Origin: Gerris lacustris
Lineage: Eukaryota > Arthropoda > Insecta > Hemiptera > Gerridae
Assembly (NCBI GenBank): GCA_951217055.1
Contig: OX578277.1
Location: 63,954,388-64,018,387 of the forward strand
Reading direction: 5' to 3'
DNA: 64,000 nt
A program made the translations under genes and the position numbers. Below are positions 12,960 through 24,249 of this stretch, piece after piece (the stretch's first letter is position 1; every line of letters starts with the position of its first letter). The notes below the pieces were generated by a model. It made no database searches and was not told where the DNA came from. It was given only the letters and a program-made list of their open reading frames with translations.

Positions 12960-13290
12960 TAGAAGGCCTTCACAAGTATCTGGCTATGAGATGAAGTTCA
13001 GAGAGAAAGCTCCTGAGAGGTTTAAAGGAGGTAAGGAAGATGATAAAGTAGCGGGAGGTAGGAGGTAGTACAGCCGGGGGGGAGAAGCCGGGGCCGTATC
13101 CATGGTAACTGTCTCCTCTGGGTGATTTACTGCTGTGGAAAATGGTTGAAATGAAGGGACACACCGGACGCGGTACCGTCACATAGTACTGAGCCGGAGG
13201 GGGGGGGGGGGGGAGGTGTAATCGATAATCCCATACTCCCCCGAACACAAGCACATGCACATACCTCCCCCCCCCCCCCCGTACACCTAG
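12960..13290. other. GC-richer patch with G and C homopolymers
   Basis: Bases 12,960-13,290 are clearly less AT-rich than their surroundings and contain G15 near 13,199 and C13 near 13,266. A minus-strand frame of 96 codons crosses the patch (13,260 to 12,970) and includes a proline run encoded by the G tract; it has no family signature. It could be a decayed element of the G-run hAT type or an exon, but no terminal repeats were found. Confidence 0.3.
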
Positions 13291-13299
13291 CAGCGAAAC

Positions 13300-14422
13300 A
13301 CTCTGTTACATTTCGTGTATATTTGTCAATTTAACACTGAATTCATTTCAACCAATACCTGTGGTCCATGTGTGCATTACTTAACATTATTATCTCTTAG
13401 TGTTAAAATAATCGATCAAAAGACAAAATAAAAAGTAGCAAAACTTTTTCCAAATTGAAATTATAAAAGTAATTTAAAAAAACTACAATTAAATGAGCTT
13501 ATACTAACGATTTACAAAAGTTTATATATTTTTCTTACTTGAAGAAATGTAATGAATAACATTCTGTTCCTCACCATTTAAAGTATCTGAGTTCAATTAT
13601 ACATATTTCAAGCAGTCAAATTAGTTATTCTAGAATTTTATTAAATGTTTTTGGTGTATAATTTTATTAGTCCTAGTAGGTACAACTGTTAAATTATTTC
13701 AACTTTATAGCTAAATATAAATTTTAATCTAATTTTTAATGGTGCAATTAATTATTTACATAAAATTAATCCAAGTACAAATAGTCATGTATTGTCGTTC
13801 TTGCTTATTAATAATAATAATAATTGCAATAAATTTGCATGATTGTAGGTGAGAGCCGTTAGGAAAACAATGTCAGAGAGAACTCTTATACATATTTATC
13901 TCAATGAACATACCTATTTATACATCGTCAAAGAAAAACAAAAATTAAACAAATTTAAGATCCTAAAAAAGTTGTTTTTTTCGGGCTCAAAATGATTATT
14001 ATTGACAAAAATTAATAAATAAATTAATGAATCAATTCTAAATGTATGAGTTACGAAATACCCTCGATAACAGTTATATTTATGATGGCAGGTGATTAAA
14101 GTATGGGGATTGTGAGTATCAGGCAATCAAATATTTCCTTTTTTGATTTTCAATTGGCCTTGGCATTCAAAGAAATCGTATTATGATAAAGGAAGTAATG
14201 GGGAAAGTAATGCGTCAGGGTAAAGAATGATGAAATAATGTTGAAGTATTTTTAAAGCCAATAAGTATGAAATAAGTTGCAATTTGCTGACTACTGGTTG
14301 CTTATCTTGTCGTTTGGTGGTTGTAAAAGCGACAAAGAGAACTTACTTGTTTTTTTTTTATCTTTTCCTTAAACTTTTACACATGTACATAAATTTGTTA
14401 AATCTTAAATTCTGTTTTCTTT

Positions 14423-14464
<42 letters not shown>

Positions 14465-15180
14465 AATGTCTTTTTAAACGCCTGAAATAGACCTATTTTC
14501 CAGATTACCTCTAAATCCTAAATGACCTAATCATCTTAACTGTTACAACATGAAATTTTAACTTAAACTTATTACAATGAGCAATATTCAAATAATGATA
14601 ATAGAATGGTTATAATCTGTACTACATGTCTCTGTTTAACTAAAGAGAGTTTGGGTTTGAGGAAGGATGTGAGGTCGGAGAGGAAGAGTTTGAAAGTGTA
14701 GTAGTAAATCTGAAAGTGTTGAGGATACGGGGATTGCGGAGGTAGGTCTAGGGGTTGGTTTCCTGCAGGAGAATGCAATCGATCTGGCCCGGCCTGTCAT
14801 TCCTTGTATTAAACCCTCCTTACTTACACCTACCTCTACATTTTACACCTTTGCACTTACAAAAACTAATAACTAGTACACATTGTTTGCTTAACACATT
14901 AGACTCCCATTAATAATAAAACTTTGACTTAAGGCTATCTGCAATCCCATTTTTCATATTGTTTATGAAATGATAATTGCTGATAACACCTTTTGAGGAT
15001 ATTTTCATAGTTTCTTCAATAAATTAGTTTCAAACGAAATTTTAATATGGAAGCTTTAATGGTATACTGTAAAATAATAATCTAAATCAGGTTTGTCTTT
15101 ATTGGAGTAGGCTTCATAACAATCAATCACGTCTTTGTAAGTTTATTTTTCGACTAATTAATTATAGTATTTGTTACGAT
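13300..15180. other. No recognisable gene
   Basis: AT-rich DNA with an A32 homopolymer at about 14,428-14,460. A purine-rich stretch at 14,640-14,790 gives a 68-codon minus-strand frame without recognisable content. Confidence 0.4.
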
Positions 15181-15181
15181 T

Positions 15182-15376
15182 TTATTTTAACTTTACTGCT
15201 TTAAGAGCAAACACACTCTTAATACTTGATTTGAAGAAAAAATTCTTTACGTATAAAATCCCTTCCGGGAGGGCAATGTTACTTCTAAGAAAAATAACTA
15301 AGTTAGAAGTTTCTTGGTCCTGCATTACTTGCTCAATGAAACCAAAATAATGTACATCATCTTTTCTAAAGACTAA
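15182..15376 (-). pseudogene. Coding-like fragment cut by a MITE insertion
   Basis: Reading down from the MITE junction at 15,376, the minus strand gives LVFRKDDVHYFGFIEQVMQD, then QETSNLVIFLRSNIALPEG, then ILYVKNFFF and a lysine-rich end before TAA at 15,182. The composition looks like real protein. Across the insertion, at 16,064 and beyond, the same frame continues upstream as LRNRSGLFKNRD, so the MITE seems to have landed inside an open frame. The product is not recognised. The C-terminal end of a DNA-transposon protein, or an exon of an unknown gene, would both fit. Confidence 0.3.
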
Positions 15377-16063
15377 GGCCCTATTCACACGGTGAAACTC
15401 AAATCTCCTCGAAACTAGGAGACTCTGCGACCAAGAGACTCAGCACGTGTAATTAGGTGGCGGCATTCAGACGGGGATACTGCAGTACCGGCGACTGGGA
15501 GACCGTGCAACTATGAAACCATGCGACTCAGCATGCTGGTCTCCTAGTCTCCCAGTCTCTCAGTTTCGTACAAAACATTCCATTTTAACTACCTGCGTGA
15601 AGATGATTTATAATTATTAATTACCATATTATATGTATAATAAAATATATATTATATAATATATTATATTATATTTTATTATATATTATATTATGTAATA
15701 TATTATTTATTATATTATTATAATATATATTATATTATATTTTATTATAAAATATTTTTATTATTATTAATTAAATATTATTACCGGTGGTAATAATAAA
15801 ACTGGATAATGATGTCATCGCTTCTAGAATCACTAGACATAGACATTGTTTAGGGACGTAGATACACAAATATGAAAAATACTGGGTGTCTGCACGGCCT
15901 ATTGTCGGTGAAAACTGACTTTACTTCCTAAACGTAGTTTGATTGCGCAATTCGAGTCGTGGTAGTGTGAAGATGAAAGGAGACTTGAGTCGCGCAGTCT
16001 CCCAGTCTCCTGGTCGCGAGACAGCTCGAAACGCGATTTGCGTTTCACCGTGTGAATAGGGCC
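15377..16063. mobile_element. Tourist-like MITE, 687 bp, TAA duplication
   Basis: The terminal inverted repeat starts GGCCCTATTCACACGG and is matched by CCGTGTGAATAGGGCC at the right end. TAA occurs at 15,374-15,376 and 16,064-16,066. Near both ends lie degenerate GGAGACTGGGAGACT-like subrepeats in opposite orientation. The centre (about 15,600-15,780) is an extremely AT-rich TATTATA tract, perhaps a later insertion or expansion. Confidence 0.8.
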
Positions 16064-16328
16064 TAAATCCCTGTTCTTAAAGAGACCTGACCTGTTTCTT
16101 AAAGAGAGATAAAAATCGTCTGACCCCCCCCCCCAAAAAAAAAAAAAAAAAAAAATGTTTTATCTTTGTGTAGAAAGAAATTACCTAATGGAAAAAGTAA
16201 GTATATAGACGTAAATAAACTAAAATAAATAAACTAAAATAAAAAGTAAATAGACTAAGTATGTGAAACTATAAAATTATAAATATTATATTGTGATTCT
16301 CGTAATAGGTTGTGACCGAAGTAACTCC

Positions 16329-16330
<2 letters not shown>

Positions 16331-16367
<37 letters not shown>
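16331..16367. repeat. (AT)n microsatellite
   Basis: An AT dinucleotide run of about 36 bp. Confidence 0.9.
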
Positions 16368-16369
<2 letters not shown>

Positions 16370-16989
16370 TTAAATAAATTATTTTTCCTCCTAGTATTTT
16401 TTTCTCTTATCTGGTTCCAAAAAAATGTATTTACATTTTTAATTACCTTCTTTTTTTAAGAAATGTAGTTTTGTTTTTCATTTTTATTTTTAAATTAAGC
16501 GTTTTTTTTTTTAGAAAGCTTCCAAATAGCTCGTCCTTCTTTTTAAAATAGCTGTTTTTATTTGGTTCTTATTATTTTTACCTTCAAGTAATAAATCAAT
16601 TAGGACTTTCTTTCTTTTTAATCCTACTACTTGAGGGTAATCATTTCTTTTAACTTTTCAAAGTTTTTTTATTTTCTTTTATTCAGTTTCGTTTTACTTT
16701 TTTTTATTCTCATATTATTTAAAGCCATTTAGGCAATTTATCTAAAAATCACTTTCGTGTGAGCTAATCACGCGAACTGTCTTACCCATTTCAAAAATAT
16801 TAAGTTTTTTTTGCAGTTTTCTTTCATGTAAAAAAAAGTTTTACTTTCTGGTTTAATTGAACTAGAGTTTCTTTTGTTATAACACACTTTTCTTTGTACC
16901 TTATTTTGTTACAAGAAAAATTGCTCCTAGATTTTAAAGACCAATTTTCCCGTATTGACTATAGTAATTTTTCAATTCTTCTCATTGTC

Positions 16990-17236
16990 CAATGAACTAC
17001 AATTTGCGCGTTATGAGTTGTGACTTTTGACAGCACGAGAAAATCCGAAAAATTAGGGTGGAGAGCCAATGAGAGGTCAAGAATTTGAATTCTAGAAGGT
17101 CGGACAAACTAGGCAAACAAAAATGTCACTGACCCCACCCCTGCCACAGGTATAGTAGCTTTAATTTTTTCTTTATTTAGGTTGGCCAATCTGAGTGTCA
17201 AAAGTCACAACTCGTGACGCGCATACTGTAGCATTG
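16990..17236. mobile_element. MITE-like foldback, ~245 bp
   Basis: The left arm has CTACAATTTGCGCG then GAGTTGTGACTTTTGACA. The right arm has the complement, TGTCAAAAGTCACAACTC then CGCGCATACTGTAG, giving terminal repeats of about 40-45 bp with some changes. No unambiguous target duplication is visible, so the superfamily is open. Confidence 0.6.
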
Positions 17237-17239
17237 CCC

Positions 17240-17777
17240 CGGTAAATAACTTAAATATGTATGTCTTCATTAGAATTTAAACATACAAAGGCGCATTTGG
17301 GATTTCTTTTTTTAGTAATAAATGTTTTACTTAGGTGTGACCCCCCTGAATAAGTGCACTAATATAAATTGGAATCAGTTCAGTTGATGGGTTATTTTCT
17401 ACGTGCCTGACATTTTTTTTTCTTTTTTAAACTTGTTTTGGACTAAAAAAAATTAACTTAACTTGACTAAACGAGTAAATACATAGAAAACATTAAAACA
17501 TATCTAGGTTGAGCTTCAAAAATTCTGTTTATATGACCAAAACTAATCATCGCATCAAATGTAGATATGATGGGTTATTTGTTTCTTATTGATTGTTGAT
17601 ATCGATTGGAATGGATTGGGGAAAAGGAAGTTTTATATTTTAAACTGTAAAGTAATTAAGTATGTAGCTACAAGGAATCTGATAATATACAAGTCTTACT
17701 AATTCAGCTCTTATACACTAAAATATTCATAGCACAATCATAGTGGAAATTCTTAAGTTGTTTAGGGGTCCTCATAG
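17240..17777. other. No recognisable gene
   Basis: AT-rich sequence in which I see neither a repeat family nor a coding-like segment. Confidence 0.4.
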
Positions 17778-17835
17778 AAGTTTATTCAATGGAGAGTGAA
17801 CCAACGTCTTCTTTGTATTCATTGTTGGAGAACAT
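17778..17835 (+). CDS. Candidate small exon, Ser/Glu-rich peptide
   Basis: After an acceptor (GTCCTCATAG), the phase-1 frame reads VYSMESEPTSSLYSLLEN and reaches a donor AT|GTAAAG, leaving in phase 2. The phase-0 frame is also open (KFIQWRVNQRLL, then CIHCWRT), so the reading is ambiguous. It sits 174 bp before another candidate with a compatible phase (18,010-18,051). No family is recognised. Confidence 0.2.
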
Positions 17836-18009
17836 GTAAAGAGAGTGTGATGTGCTTGGAAAGCAGTCGGTCAAGAATTTAAATTTAATAGATGAATGTG
17901 TGGTCAGTCAACTTCAAACTTATTCATTTTTTGTATTTGAATGCTAAATAAATTTTGTTGTCTGTATTTAATTAAACTATTCTATATTTTTGTGTAGTAT
18001 TCATTTCAG

Positions 18010-18051
18010 CAATCTATATATGCGTGCTCAGCAAACGCTAATAGCATCATT
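18010..18051 (+). CDS. Candidate micro-exon, 42 bp
   Basis: It follows a good acceptor (TATTCATTTCAG). Entered in phase 2 it reads NLYMRAQQTLIAS to a modest donor TT|GTATTC and leaves in phase 2, so it fits the preceding candidate (17,778-17,835). Phase 0 is also open (QSIYACSANANSII) past this point. GC content is above background. Evidence is frame, splice sites and composition only. Confidence 0.18.
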
Positions 18052-19620
18052 GTATTCATCTGCTCGCACACGGCTTTTACAATATAACATGATTTATGGA
18101 CATGTCTTATAGAACTTGCAATTGTGACGTATAGAGACGTCATACTAGAAAGGGTTGGATCACATGTATAAGGTACATGTATAATACAGCGTGATGTTAC
18201 GGTATGATTCCGTTACTATACTACATACTATAGTATATCCTTCTATAGTATCCCCCTTCCATGTATACAATGGAATATACTTACGAACTATTTGCATATG
18301 TGTCATGCATCCCCCTCTACCGAACCCCTAAGAGATTAGTTCCTCCATGTGCCGTGTGCCACACAAGCCACCAGTATACCCCCTGTACTCTTTTGCGCTC
18401 TGTCTAATTTTCTAAGTACAAAACTTACCCGTATCCTCTTGAAAACAATTCGATATGGCTCAATAATAATTTCGTTTAATTACATTCAATGAACTTAAAC
18501 TGTTGTATTACTCAATTCAATTTGCTTTGAAATGAATACAATAATTTAGTACCCTATAGATAAATGTGGATATTTTAATTTTGTATGTTATCTATATAAT
18601 CAATGTTTATTCAAAATATTGTGATTCGGAGTGGAAGTGTTTAATGTATACGAAAACATCCAATAATGATTATGAATTGTGATTTTGACAATAAAGGTTA
18701 GTGTGAATTATTACTAGTTAATTAGACATGTAAAATATTTATGTTAATTATGTAGAGCTAGATCAACACCCCTAACCATTAAATTTGACCATCAATTATT
18801 AAAATAAAAGATTAGTATTGAATAATTAGATAAATTATTTCTGACAGTAATTGCAAGGGAAAATAGCTTTTTTTGTAAATGTTCAGTTAAAAGTTGAAAA
18901 ATATTCTAGATTTGAATGAATGTAATCATAATGTAAGCAAGAATTATTCTTGTATATGATGGTCAGTAGATTTAATTTATTAGGAAAAAATAAAAACAAT
19001 ACTTTTCCTACTATTAGTAGTGAGGAAAAGTAAAACCATTAAGGAATATTTATAGTACAAAACCATTTTTCAACTTCTAGCAGTTCTTTTGTAATTACAA
19101 GATTCACTAGTGGTCATCTTTAGTGCCTAAGAAATAAATCATTTCATTTTTAAATATACATACAACATTCGTACAACTTCGTGCACAAATTTATATCCAA
19201 TAAATTTTACTGTAAGTATTACGAAGACCAAAAATTGCAGAAAGCCGGCTTTGCGCTATAAAGTTACTTTTAGTGAAGTATACCTACCTTTCCCCCTTAA
19301 CAATAATTGTTGCAAATTAAATTGAACCAAAAAGTATATAAAAATGAATTTAATCTGTTAAAACAAAATGGCAATTAAATTACATAGAAAGGAAGGGGGT
19401 TTTGTAGATTAATATTGATGTGGAAAATGTTCCTCCAAAATGAAAAAAATATGTGTCTATAGTTTAGTCATTAATTTAAAGATAATAAGTTGTAAGTAAT
19501 CATACAGATTTATTTATTAACGTTAGAGAATGAACGTATTTTAAATTAGAATTTTTAAATGTAGATTGATACTTACGTTTTAAAGTAAAAAAGGTTGATT
19601 GTTGATTGTTTATATTTCAG
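18052..19620. other. Anonymous DNA with a GC-richer patch
   Basis: A patch at 18,100-18,450 is less AT-rich. Within it, an open segment at 18,375-18,415 follows CCACACAAGCCACCAG and reads IPPVLFCALSNFL. I could not tie it to a gene with confidence. Confidence 0.3.
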
Positions 19621-19688
19621 CCCTGTGCAGTCGTATGTTTCCTGAACTATTGTACCGATTTAATACCGACTAAAATATGTCGAATTTT
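19621..19688 (+). CDS. Candidate cysteine-rich small exon
   Basis: A strong acceptor (TTGTTTATATTTCAG) is followed by a phase-0 frame PCAVVCFLNYCTDLIPTKIC, then RI, reaching donor-like TT|GTAGGT or, four bases on, a TAG. The four cysteines in 20 residues, including an N-Y-C, are unlike AT-driven random translation. An earlier donor (C|GTATGT at 19,633) would make a 12-bp exon instead. The product is unknown; a secreted, disulphide-bonded peptide is one reading. Confidence 0.25.
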
Positions 19689-19908
19689 GTAGGTATCATT
19701 TTGATCTAAATGCAATTCTAAACATACTAAAAATGTATAGTTTTACTTATTATTTTAGAACCACAATTTTCCTTCATAAATGAGAACTTCTTTTGCCTAG
19801 TTAAAAATGGCAGGGTTTCTGTTTTTAGAGGGGATAAACAGCCCGTTGTGGTTGGATTAACGCTGTGTACCATGGATAGGGTCTTTTTGGTCATTAACTA
19901 TTGAAGAG

Positions 19909-20088
19909 TTAAAGCAAAGCGCCTCCCTCTCTTCTGGCCGAAACCCCTGAACAAAACCCCCCACAACAGACATCGTAAATAAGTGTAGAAGAGTCTGTAG
20001 AGACTCTTGGGCCTGTTTCGGACTCAGCAAAAGCAAAACTGGCTGTGGGAATCAATTCCGCAACACTGCCCCTGCTAATTGAAAACAT
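19909..20088 (-). CDS. Unknown 59-codon frame, possible exon
   Basis: The minus strand is open from ATG at 20,088 to TAA at 19,909 and stays open upstream to a possible acceptor near 20,115 (TTTTTTAAG). It reads MFSISRGSVAELIPTASFAF, then AESETGPRVSTDSSTLIYDV, then CCGGFCSGVSARREGGALL. Codon and residue composition look coding-like, and the region 19,800-20,110 is clearly GC-richer than its surroundings. I do not recognise the protein. It could be an exon of an unknown minus-strand gene or part of a transposon product. Confidence 0.3.
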   Translation of the reverse strand: MFSISRGSVAELIPTASFAFAESETGPRVSTDSSTLIYDVCCGGFCSGVSARREGGALL

Positions 20089-20119
20089 GATGGCAAGTCT
20101 TCCCCCTCTTAAAAAATAC

Positions 20120-20265
20120 CTACCTTTTTTTATCCCCCTCGCATAACAGCATCAAAACTTTTTTTGAAAAAATTCTCTTTCCAAAGTATAAAAATTAAGT
20201 TTCCCAACTCTTAACTCTCACCTCGACCCCTTAGCTAAGGGAATGAAATCAATTTACGACCTGAC

Positions 20266-20302
<37 letters not shown>

Positions 20303-21010
20303 CTGACATTGGGCTATTTTTCAATCTTACTAATGGAAAAAACATTTAAACAAAAAAAGTAATTACATTATTGTCGAATTGAATGTTAAACGTTAACCTA
20401 AGTTTTTTTCTTTCAAGTTCAAAATGTATAAAATAAGGGAGCAGTAACACTTCCTTTTAAGGAATAACATAATAAGTCATATTTTATTAACTGAACTTAT
20501 ATCTCAAGTGGGAAGAAGTTGTTAATTGCTTTAGACTATTTTCTTTTATACTCAAGTTGAACTTTTATTTATTTACTTTACAATGCATCATATACCATGC
20601 ACACTAAAAGTCAAAAATATTATTCAATTATTATATTAATTATATTCAATCAATATATCATGTTATGGCAAATCATGTTAATTTAAATTATTTTAGTTTT
20701 ACTTGCAGTTTTGTTTTTGCATTATTTTTATTTATTTGCATCGTCGTTTTTTATTATATAGTAAAGCTACTGGACTTTATATAAAATCAAGGATACAATA
20801 TAAAATTTAAATCGGCATTAAGTAGAATTTCAAGTTCAAATAAATATGTTAAATAATAATAAATTTCAAGAAAACGTAGGCCTTAAATTTAAATTTATTT
20901 AGCCTATATACTTTCTTATTGAACGGCCATCTAGTTATCTATCATTTTATTTAAGTTAATACGATCACAGATGAATTGGTTCAATAATATTATGAATAAG
21001 AAATTATAAA
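20120..21010. other. No recognisable gene
   Basis: Strongly AT-rich with an A28 homopolymer near 20,270-20,298. Confidence 0.4.
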
Positions 21011-21019
21011 GAAAGCATT

Positions 21020-21170
21020 TATAACATAGGCAAAAAAGGTCATGTTCTTGTAAATATATATATTTTTTTACTGGTCTTATATTACTTTGCTTTGTAAGTT
21101 TCATCGCACGTTTCCGTTTTTGAACCACTTCCCGTCTTTTAATCTTCCCCAAATTTTGGACATGGAAACA
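21020..21170 (-). pseudogene. Possible LINE ORF1/coiled-coil fragment
   Basis: On the minus strand, CPKFGED at about 21,150-21,170 is followed, after a frameshift, by KRREVVQKRKRAMKLTKQSN and IRPVKKYIYLQEHDLF. The pattern of a basic E-V-V-x-K-R-K segment and a later charged, aromatic end resembles, from memory, C-terminal parts of LINE ORF1-type proteins. It is short and broken, so the call is tentative. Confidence 0.22.
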
Positions 21171-22140
21171 ATTTAGGTGAAGAATACAGAAACAAAAAAA
21201 TAATATAAAAAATAAAAATAAAAAATTGTTGAAAATAAGACCAGTTTTTTTAAAATGGTATTTTTATATTAATTATTAATAGTCGTGATTGACATGTAAA
21301 TAAGGGATAAAGATTACATGAAGGGAATTGTGAACAGCGATTGATGTCATGAAAATATATTACATATATATGTCTATGGAAATTAATCATTGCCTAATTT
21401 TACATATCAGTATCCTTTCTTTATCTGTTGTTGTTGTTGCTGTGAATTGTTGTTTTGAAATTAATCAATTATCCCTTAATACCTTAAAAAAATTTAAGTT
21501 TGAAAATTGAACTTTTTTTTTATTTCTTGTAACTACTTAGGTCTTGACATAAGAGCTAAAATGTCGATTTGATAATCACGCCGACTGACATATCATTCTA
21601 CCTGATAGTCGTAATTAACACGCTGTTTAATCAACCTTATTACAGTGATCTTTTTCAATTAAAACAGGCTTTTAAATTAAGTTTAAAAATTCTATTTTAA
21701 TATAATTGGACGTAATAATTACGTAATAAAACAGAAAAAGACAGGCTTCACTCGCTGATAAAACCAATTAAGTATTATTTTTTTAAATGCGATCGCATCC
21801 ACGACCTTTTATCTATTTGCCGTGTTATATACGTTACTTTGATACTATAATAATCAAGAATACTACAGGTATTATCACATATCGCCAATTAGAAATGGCA
21901 TACTAATGTCAACAGAGAATTTTAAAGTATAATTTTCCAAGTTAAGCAATATAAGGCTAGAAATTGTCTTCATTAAGTTTAAAATAAGACACACTAATCA
22001 TGAAATTTGATGTCACTTTAATTATGTGACTAAATTGTTCGTGATTATCAGTAGTTTAACACTAGTTCTTACTTAGTATGCATTTTTATTCACCACTAGT
22101 TTTATATTACTGTACTTTTAAATATATTTGTTTTTATACT

Positions 22141-22500
22141 TCCGAGCTTACCAAAGGAAACATAAAATTTGTGACATTTCTGAAGATCGAATAAATAGGT
22201 TCGTTTATAAAGAAAAACAATTTATGGATTCAACAGGAGAGGTACGAGGAAGTGGTTACACGTGCATTTTTTCTTTGTTTTTTTAAGTTATGTGATCGTT
22301 CTGAAGAACGAACAGTCTCCAATTTTAAAAATTCCAAGACAGAAATCCGTTTCAGACATCAGGAAACATTTTTGGTTTCGTGTCTATGTATGTCTATCTG
22401 TCTGCCAGTCGGTCGCTCAATTTTTAAGCTACTTGTGCGATTTTAATGAATTTCGAATGGTTGGTCATAAGTAGGCTATTTAAAGTTTCAACCTTCTGAG
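22141..22500 (+). repeat. Dispersed repeat family P, copy 1
   Basis: Contains TCCGAGCTTACCAAAGG, GATCGTTCTGAAGAACGAA, AAATTCCAAGACAGAAATCC then GTTTCAGACATCAGG, then a CTGTCTGTC-type run and TTTCAACCTTCTG. The same blocks recur at 51,236-51,400, 56,470-56,845, 62,775-62,895 and 63,617-63,870. No terminal repeats or coding content are seen. Confidence 0.65.
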
Positions 22501-22764
22501 CCCATTTTTTTCTCTTCAACATGCGCACAAACATACATTTATTTACAAGTATGTCTTAAAAAGTACTTAATTGATTTTTATGAAGTTTGTATGGTTTGTC
22601 GAATGCAGCCCCAGTTTAATTTCAAAATTGATACTTTTATTCATGTAAAACATTAAAACAATTTTGGCAGATTTAAAAAAAGGGGGGGGGGAATTAAATA
22701 AATTATGTTGTTGTAATACGTTGTAAAAGTATTAATTTATTAAAGCATGCGATATACGATATAG

Positions 22765-23000
22765 GAGAAGGAAGCCATATGCCACACTAATTAGCAGACT
22801 ACTCCGATTATGAAAAAAATTGAGGATTTGTTGAAAGTAGCCATCAGATAAGAGCCCGTAATAATTTCAATCGTCTGTGCAAATTTAATATTGTATAATA
22901 ATAAGTGTGATCCCTCCGTGAATCGAAGCAGATCCAAATCTCAATTAATCAATAATAATAGGACGAGAGGAAGCTATGTGCCACACTAATTGAATGACTA
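22765..23000 (+). repeat. Two copies of an AGGAAGC...CCACACTAATT repeat
   Basis: AGGAAGCCATATGCCACACT (about 22,770-22,796) and AGGAAGCTATGTGCCACACT (about 22,968-22,992) share the motif and its downstream ATT. A third, reversed copy lies at about 56,275-56,320 beside a CTGATGATG...GCGAAACG hairpin, suggesting that all derive from one retroelement-like family. Confidence 0.45.
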
Positions 23001-23741
23001 TTTTTTATTCTAATTACTCTCCACCTTTAATTTACTTTCTACTAATTACTAATTCATGTTCTAGTAAACTATTTTGAATGAAATAACATCATAATTTTAT
23101 GGAAAACAGTAAGACTATGCAAATTATACACCCCGATTTAAATCATATACAATAGAATTTCTTTGTCCTTGATTATATTTTTTATTGATGTATAAATACA
23201 TTAATTTATTAGTAAAAGCTTAATTTATCACTACTACATCTAAATATTTTCACCTGCTTTGATCAAATGAATTTGATGGCGGTGGCTTTGTGCCAACATT
23301 TTTAAGGATGACCGCCTCGAGTTATAAGACTAAAGACGCCGGCGCCGAAGGTATATATAACTTCAGAAATACCTGCTAGTCTGTCATACATTTGGTTGAT
23401 ATTAAATATTATTGTTTTTAGTACCTGATCTAAAATTCTTGCATGGATTAAATCAAGTTAAGTAAATGTTAAAATTTCCAGTTTGTCTTCTCAAATATAA
23501 ATTTCTAGAAAGCAAAAGGAATATCTTAAATAAATAAATAAATTTAAAAAATTGCTTTGTGAATAGTTTATTTCGTTACTTAGCAGCTTTTAAGTTATAT
23601 GTACTGGTTCTACTCGAAGTTTTATTTAAAATATATAATACAAATCATATTTCAAGAAATCAAATTGATTTTAAATTATACATCTCCAGGTAGATCTCCA
23701 ATTATTTGTAAATGGTTCGTTTTATTCCAGTCATTGCTCTG

Positions 23742-24240
23742 CAGTGGCGTATCCAGCGGCTAGGTCGGGGGGGAGCACAGTCTAAGTCAGTTTATATGGG
23801 GGGAGGGGGGGGGGGGGGGGTATTCGTAGTGGTAACAAGGAAAGGGAACTACTTATTCAACAAAGCAGCTGCCCCCCCCCCCCACCAAAAAAAAGTACTA
23901 CTAATAAACAATAAAAATCTCCGCGCCCAAATAAAGACAATTGATTTAGAACGGATTCGTTAGAAAATGTTATGCTGATGCTTACTGCAGTACAATATCT
24001 TACTGTAAGTCATGGGCGTCATCTGCAGTTAATTATTTGGGGGATTTAAGCGGAGGGTCCGGGGGTCCTCCCCTGAAAAATTTTGAAAATATAACCTCTC
24101 AAAACAGCTAAAAAATGAGGTGAATGTAAACAATATGTATTATTAAAAAACCGGCGTTATTTTTTTTTTTTACTCCATTGGGTCTGAGGGGGGGGGATGG
24201 GGGGGCACGTGCCCCCTGTGCCCCCCTGGATACGCCACTG
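23742..24240 (+). mobile_element. hAT MITE, G/C-run family, copy 2 (forward)
   Basis: The ends are CAGTGGCGTATCCAGCGG and its near complement CTGGATACGCCACTG. TTGCTCTG occurs at 23,734-23,741 and 24,241-24,248, a perfect 8-bp target duplication diagnostic of hAT. It is 499 bp long with long G and C runs, an internal TGCTGATGCTTACTGCAGT shared with copy 1, and no transposase. The better-preserved duplication and ends suggest that it is younger than copy 1. Confidence 0.92.
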
Positions 24241-24249
24241 TTGCTCTGT

